A DNA stretch of 64,000 nucleotides. Source: Streptomyces liangshanensis (GTDB lineage: Bacteria; Actinomycetota; Actinomycetes; Streptomycetales; Streptomycetaceae). The stretch is from positions 1,178,001 to 1,242,000 of the forward strand of contig NZ_CP050177.1 in assembly GCF_011694815.1 (NCBI RefSeq), read 5' to 3'. Below, one piece after another: positions 60,595-64,000 of this stretch. Position 1 is the first letter of the stretch. Every line of letters starts with the position of its first letter. The notes under the pieces were generated by a model. The model made no database searches and was not told the DNA's origin. It was given only the letters and a program-made list of their open reading frames with translations. Position numbers and translations under genes: made by a program.

Positions 60595-62625
60595 ATGGCG
60601 CGGCGCCCGAAGGACCGGCCCTGGCTCATGCGGACATACGCGGGGCACTCCACGGCCGAGGCGTCCAACGCGCTCTACCGCCGCAACCTCGCGAAGGGGC
60701 AGACGGGCCTCTCCGTCGCGTTCGACCTGCCCACCCAGACCGGCTACGACCCCGACCACGTCCTGGCGCGCGGCGAGGTGGGCCGGGTCGGGGTGCCCGT
60801 CTCGCACCTGGGCGACATGCGGCGGCTGTTCGAGGGCATCCCCCTGGAGCGCACGAACACCTCGATGACCATCAACGCCACCGCCATGTGGCTGCTGGCG
60901 CTCTACCAGGTGGTCGCCGAGGAGCAGGGCGCGGACGTCTCGCTGCTCCAGGGGACGACGCAGAACGACATCGTCAAGGAGTACCTCTCGCGCGGGACGC
61001 ACGTCTTCCCGCCCGTGCCGAGCCTGCGCCTGACGACCGACATGATCACGTACACGGTCCACCACCTCCCCCGGTGGAACCCGATCAACATCTGCAGCTA
61101 CCACCTCCAGGAGGCCGGGGCCACCCCCGTCCAGGAGATCGCCTACGCGATGTCCACCGCGATCGCCGTGCTGGACGCGGTGTTCGCGTCGGGGCGGGTC
61201 CCCGACGCCCGCAGGGGCGAGGTGGTCGCCCGCATCTCCTTCTTCGTGAACGCGGGCGTCCGCTTCGTCGAGGAGATGTGCAAGATGCGGGCCTTCTCGC
61301 GCATCTGGGACCGGGTCACCCGGGAGCGGTACGGGATCGAGGACGGCCGGCAGCGGCGCTTCCGCTACGGCGTGCAGGTCAACTCCCTCGGGCTGACCGA
61401 GGCGCAGCCGGAGAACAACGTCCAGCGGATCGTCCTGGAGATGCTGGCCGTCACGCTCTCCAAGGACGCGCGGGCCCGCGCCGTACAGCTGCCCGCCTGG
61501 AACGAGGCGCTGGGGCTGCCCCGGCCCTGGGACCAGCAGTGGTCGCTGCGCATCCAGCAGGTCCTGGCGGACGAGTCGGACCTGCTGGAGTACCCCGACC
61601 TGTTCGAGGGCTCGCACGTGGTGGAGGCCGAGGTGGCGTCCCTGGTGGCGGAGAGCCTCGCCGAGATGGACCGGATCGAGGCGATGGGCGGCGCGATGGC
61701 GGCCGTGGAGTCCGGCTACCTCAAGTCGGAGCTGGTCTCCTCGCACGCGGCCCGGCGCGCGCGGATCGAGTCGGGCGAGGAGCGGATCGTCGGGGTCAAC
61801 TGCTACGAGTCGACGGAGCCGAGCCCGCTCACCGCCGACCTGGACACGGCGGTCATGACGGTCGACCCGGCGAACGAGGCGCGCGTGGCGGCGTCGCTGC
61901 GGGCCTGGCGGGAGGCGCGGGACGAGGAGCGGGCGACGGCCGCGGTCGCCGCGCTGGTCTCGGCCGCCGCCGGCACCGGCAACCTGATGGAGGCGACGGT
62001 GGCGTGCGCGCGTGCCGGGGTGACGACCGGCGAGTGGTCGGAGGCGCTGCGGGGCGTGTTCGGCGAGTTCCGCGCCCCGACCGGGGTGGGCGGCGCGCCG
62101 GTCGCGGGGGGCGCCGAGGAGGGCACCCCGCTGGCCGCCGTGCGCGCCAAGGTGTCCCGTACGGCCGCGGAACTGGGCTCGGGGCGGCTGCGGCTGCTGG
62201 TGGGCAAGCCGGGCCTGGACGGCCACTCCAACGGCGCCGAGCAGATCGCCGTACGCGCGCGGGACGCCGGCTTCGAGGTGGTCTACCAGGGCATCCGGCT
62301 GACCCCCGAGCAGATCGTGGACGCCGCGCTCGCCGAGGACGTGCACTGCGTGGGGCTGTCGATCCTGTCCGGCTCGCACGCGGCGCTGGTGCCCGACGTG
62401 CTCGTACGGCTGCGCGAGGCGGGCGCCGGGGACATCCCCGTCGTCGTCGGCGGGATCATCCCGGGCGCCGACGCGGCCGCGCTGAGGGCGGCCGGGGTGG
62501 CCGCCGTCTTCACCCCGAAGGACTTCGGGATCACCCGGATCATCGGCCGTATCGTCGACGAGATCCGCACGGCGAACAAGCTCGACCCGCTCGACCCGTC
62601 CGACCCCTTGGAGGTCTCCGCATGA
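60595..62625 (+). CDS. meaA: Ethylmalonyl-CoA mutase (MeaA), B12-dependent
   Basis: 676 residues. It rearranges ethylmalonyl-CoA to methylsuccinyl-CoA with adenosylcobalamin. The catalytic TIM barrel carries FDLPTQTGYDPDH, TNTSMTINATAMWLLALY and NNVQRIVLEMLAV. The C-terminal B12 domain has GKPGLDGHSNGAEQIAVRARDAG (base-off DxHxxG histidine) and GLSILSGSHAALVP, GGIIPGAD. The ATG at 60595 is one base after the ccr stop, and its own stop overlaps the lyase start (ATGA). Confidence 0.96.
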   Translation: MARRPKDRPWLMRTYAGHSTAEASNALYRRNLAKGQTGLSVAFDLPTQTGYDPDHVLARGEVGRVGVPVSHLGDMRRLFEGIPLERTNTSMTINATAMWLLALYQVVAEEQGADVSLLQGTTQNDIVKEYLSRGTHVFPPVPSLRLTTDMITYTVHHLPRWNPINICSYHLQEAGATPVQEIAYAMSTAIAVLDAVFASGRVPDARRGEVVARISFFVNAGVRFVEEMCKMRAFSRIWDRVTRERYGIEDGRQRRFRYGVQVNSLGLTEAQPENNVQRIVLEMLAVTLSKDARARAVQLPAWNEALGLPRPWDQQWSLRIQQVLADESDLLEYPDLFEGSHVVEAEVASLVAESLAEMDRIEAMGGAMAAVESGYLKSELVSSHAARRARIESGEERIVGVNCYESTEPSPLTADLDTAVMTVDPANEARVAASLRAWREARDEERATAAVAALVSAAAGTGNLMEATVACARAGVTTGEWSEALRGVFGEFRAPTGVGGAPVAGGAEEGTPLAAVRAKVSRTAAELGSGRLRLLVGKPGLDGHSNGAEQIAVRARDAGFEVVYQGIRLTPEQIVDAALAEDVHCVGLSILSGSHAALVPDVLVRLREAGAGDIPVVVGGIIPGADAAALRAAGVAAVFTPKDFGITRIIGRIVDEIRTANKLDPLDPSDPLEVSA

Positions 62626-63611
62626 CAGCCCCAGCGATCCCCCCGACCGAGGTCCCCGTGAACCGGCTGCGCCCGCGCCGCTCGTGCCTCGCCGTACCGG
62701 GCTCGAACCCGCGGTTCCTGGAGAAGGCCCAGGGGCTGCCCGCCGACCAGGTCTTCCTGGACCTGGAGGACGCGTGCGCGCCGCTCGCCAAGGAGGGCGC
62801 CCGGCACACCATCGTCGACGCGCTCAACAAGGGCGACTGGACGGGCAAGATCCGGGTGGTCCGGGTCAACGACTGGACGACGCACTGGACGTACCGCGAC
62901 GTCGTCACGGTCGTCGAGGGCGCGGGCCACAACCTCGACTGCCTGATGCTGCCGAAGGTCCAGGACGCGCAGCAGATCGTCGCCCTCGACCTGCTGCTCA
63001 CCCAGATCGAGAAGACGATGGGCTTCGAGGTCGGGAGGATCGGCATCGAGGCACAGATCGAGAACGCCAAGGGCCTGGTGAACGTGGACGCGATCGCCGC
63101 GGCCTCGCCCCGCCTGGAGACCATCGTCTTCGGCCCGGCCGACTTCATGGCGTCGATCAGCATGAAGACGCTGGTGGTCGGGCAACAGCCGCCCGGCTAC
63201 GGCGCGGACGCGTACCACTACATCCTGATGCGCATCCTGATGGCGGCCCGTACCCACGATCTCCAGGCGATCGACGGACCGTACCTCCAGATCCGTGACG
63301 TGGACGCGTTCCGCGAGGTGGCGGGGCGCGCCGCCGCGCTCGGCTACGACGGCAAGTGGGTGCTGCACCCGGGCCAGATCGACGCGGCCAACGAGATCTT
63401 CTCGCCCGCGCAGGAGGACTTCGACCACGCCGAACTGATCCTGGACGCGTACGACTACTACACGTCGGAGGCGGGTGGCAAGAAGGGCTCCGCGATGCTC
63501 GGCGACGAGATGATCGACGAGGCGAGCCGCAAGATGGCCCTGGTGATCGCGGGCAAGGGGCGGGCGGCCGGGATGCGCCGTACCACCGCGTTCGAGATCC
63601 CGGAGGCGTGA
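62622..63611 (+). CDS. CoA-ester lyase, beta-methylmalyl-CoA / malyl-CoA lyase type
   Basis: 329 residues, HpcH/HpaI-CitE aldolase family. In this pathway the enzyme splits beta-methylmalyl-CoA to glyoxylate and propionyl-CoA. The N-terminal RRSCLAVPGSNPRFLEKA, metal site VFLDLEDACAPLAKEGAR, IGIEAQIENAKGLVNVDAIAAAS and GPADFMASI are all typical. GKWVLHPGQIDAANEIF is the late substrate-binding motif. The 4-base overlap with meaA shows tight coupling. Start ATG 62622. Confidence 0.94.
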   Translation: MTAPAIPPTEVPVNRLRPRRSCLAVPGSNPRFLEKAQGLPADQVFLDLEDACAPLAKEGARHTIVDALNKGDWTGKIRVVRVNDWTTHWTYRDVVTVVEGAGHNLDCLMLPKVQDAQQIVALDLLLTQIEKTMGFEVGRIGIEAQIENAKGLVNVDAIAAASPRLETIVFGPADFMASISMKTLVVGQQPPGYGADAYHYILMRILMAARTHDLQAIDGPYLQIRDVDAFREVAGRAAALGYDGKWVLHPGQIDAANEIFSPAQEDFDHAELILDAYDYYTSEAGGKKGSAMLGDEMIDEASRKMALVIAGKGRAAGMRRTTAFEIPEA

Positions 63612-63614
63612 ACG

Positions 63615-64000
63615 ATGCGGTTCGGACGCACCTTTGAGGAGTTCGAGGTCGGCGCCGTCTACAAGCACTGGCCGGGCAAGACGGTCACCGAGTACGACGA
63701 CCATCTCTTCTGCCTGCTCACCATGAACCACCATCCGCTGCACCTGGACGCCAACTACGCCGGGAAGACCACGGACTTCGGGAAGAACGTCGTGGTGGGG
63801 AACTACGTCTACTCGCTGCTGCTGGGGATGTCGGTGCCCGACGTCTCGGGGAAGGCGATCGCCAACCTGGAGGTCGAGTCGCTGCGGCACGTGGCCCCGA
63901 CCTTCCACGGCGACACGCTGTACGGCGAGACGACGGTGCTGGCCACCACACCGTCCCGGTCGAAGAGCGACCGCGGGGTCGTGTACGTGGAGACGAAGGG
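63615..64000 (+). CDS. MaoC-family hydratase, probable mesaconyl-CoA hydratase (3' end outside window)
   Basis: Partial, 128 residues visible. MRFGRTFEEFEVGAVYKHWPGKTVTEYDDHLFCLLTMNHHPLHLDANYA is a MaoC hotdog start, with the hydratase Asp/His region in TEYDDHLF and NHHPLHLD. GKNVVVGNYVYSLLLGMSVPDVSG and RHVAPTFHGDTLYGETTVL continue the fold. In this operon it should hydrate mesaconyl-CoA to beta-methylmalyl-CoA for the preceding lyase. GGAGG lies 8 bases before the ATG, three bases after the lyase stop. Confidence 0.93.
   Translation, partial: MRFGRTFEEFEVGAVYKHWPGKTVTEYDDHLFCLLTMNHHPLHLDANYAGKTTDFGKNVVVGNYVYSLLLGMSVPDVSGKAIANLEVESLRHVAPTFHGDTLYGETTVLATTPSRSKSDRGVVYVETK

Noticed and set aside
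1..64000. tRNA or rRNA genes, insertion sequences, integrase or attachment sites
   Set aside because: None could be recognised by eye on either strand; base composition is even and no transposase-like product is encoded.

Overview
The window is GC-rich actinobacterial chromosome, almost certainly Streptomyces. GTG starts are frequent, genes are densely packed with 4-base ATGA/GTGA overlaps, several starts are leaderless, and there are families typical of streptomycetes (AfsA-type signal synthase with an ArpA/ScbR-like receptor, DUF6243, DUF6204, crotonyl-CoA carboxylase/reductase, SpoIIE-type phosphatase). I see no rRNA, tRNA, CRISPR array, insertion sequence or prophage. The first and last genes are cut by the window edges.

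Layout. 1-10401: a leftward cluster with a divergent LacI-type regulator. It encodes a sugar ABC importer (lipoprotein plus two permeases), a cytoplasmic GH5 enzyme resembling GH5_18 beta-mannosidases, a Tat-exported GH85 endo-beta-N-acetylglucosaminidase and a cytoplasmic GH38 alpha-mannosidase. Together these form a plausible route for secreting an endoglycosidase, importing released high-mannose N-glycans and degrading them inside the cell. 10486-16669: a leaderless GntR regulator with a creatininase-family hydrolase, a CE1 esterase, an AbgT transporter and a sulfite-oxidase-like Mo enzyme. 16748-27668: small proteins, a membrane phosphodiesterase-like protein, two metallo-beta-lactamase-fold hydrolases, a DedA protein, a lysine-free aminotransferase homologue, a PAP2-diacylglycerol-kinase fusion, a methyltransferase and a VOC protein.

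27698-39916: a DUF5107/TPR protein, an arginase-fold protein with altered metal ligands and small DUF proteins. Then comes a leftward operon in which a gamma-butyrolactone-receptor-like TetR gene is followed by four peptidases (M55 D-aminopeptidase, M20, S9, S66 LD-carboxypeptidase). Divergent from it are an AfsA-like signal synthase and a HAD phosphatase. 40027-55795: dihydroxyacetone kinase K and L subunits, a methyltransferase, a PAS-GAF-PP2C-HATPase regulator, an MFS exporter with C-terminal beta-sandwich repeats, a radical SAM gene behind an SOS-box-like palindrome, a secreted alpha/beta hydrolase, an acyltransferase, a two-component system, a RidA protein and a HEAT-repeat protein.

56106-64000: the ethylmalonyl-CoA pathway locus. 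It has an internally duplicated 3-hydroxyacyl-CoA dehydrogenase, a TetR regulator, then ccr, meaA, a beta-methylmalyl-CoA lyase and a MaoC-type mesaconyl-CoA hydratase (partial) in one tight operon behind a promoter with an inverted repeat over its -35 box.

The most interesting units are the putative N-glycan utilisation locus, the AfsA/HAD/receptor signalling unit tied to a peptidase operon, the SOS-type promoter on a radical SAM gene, and two conserved-fold proteins that have lost key catalytic residues.
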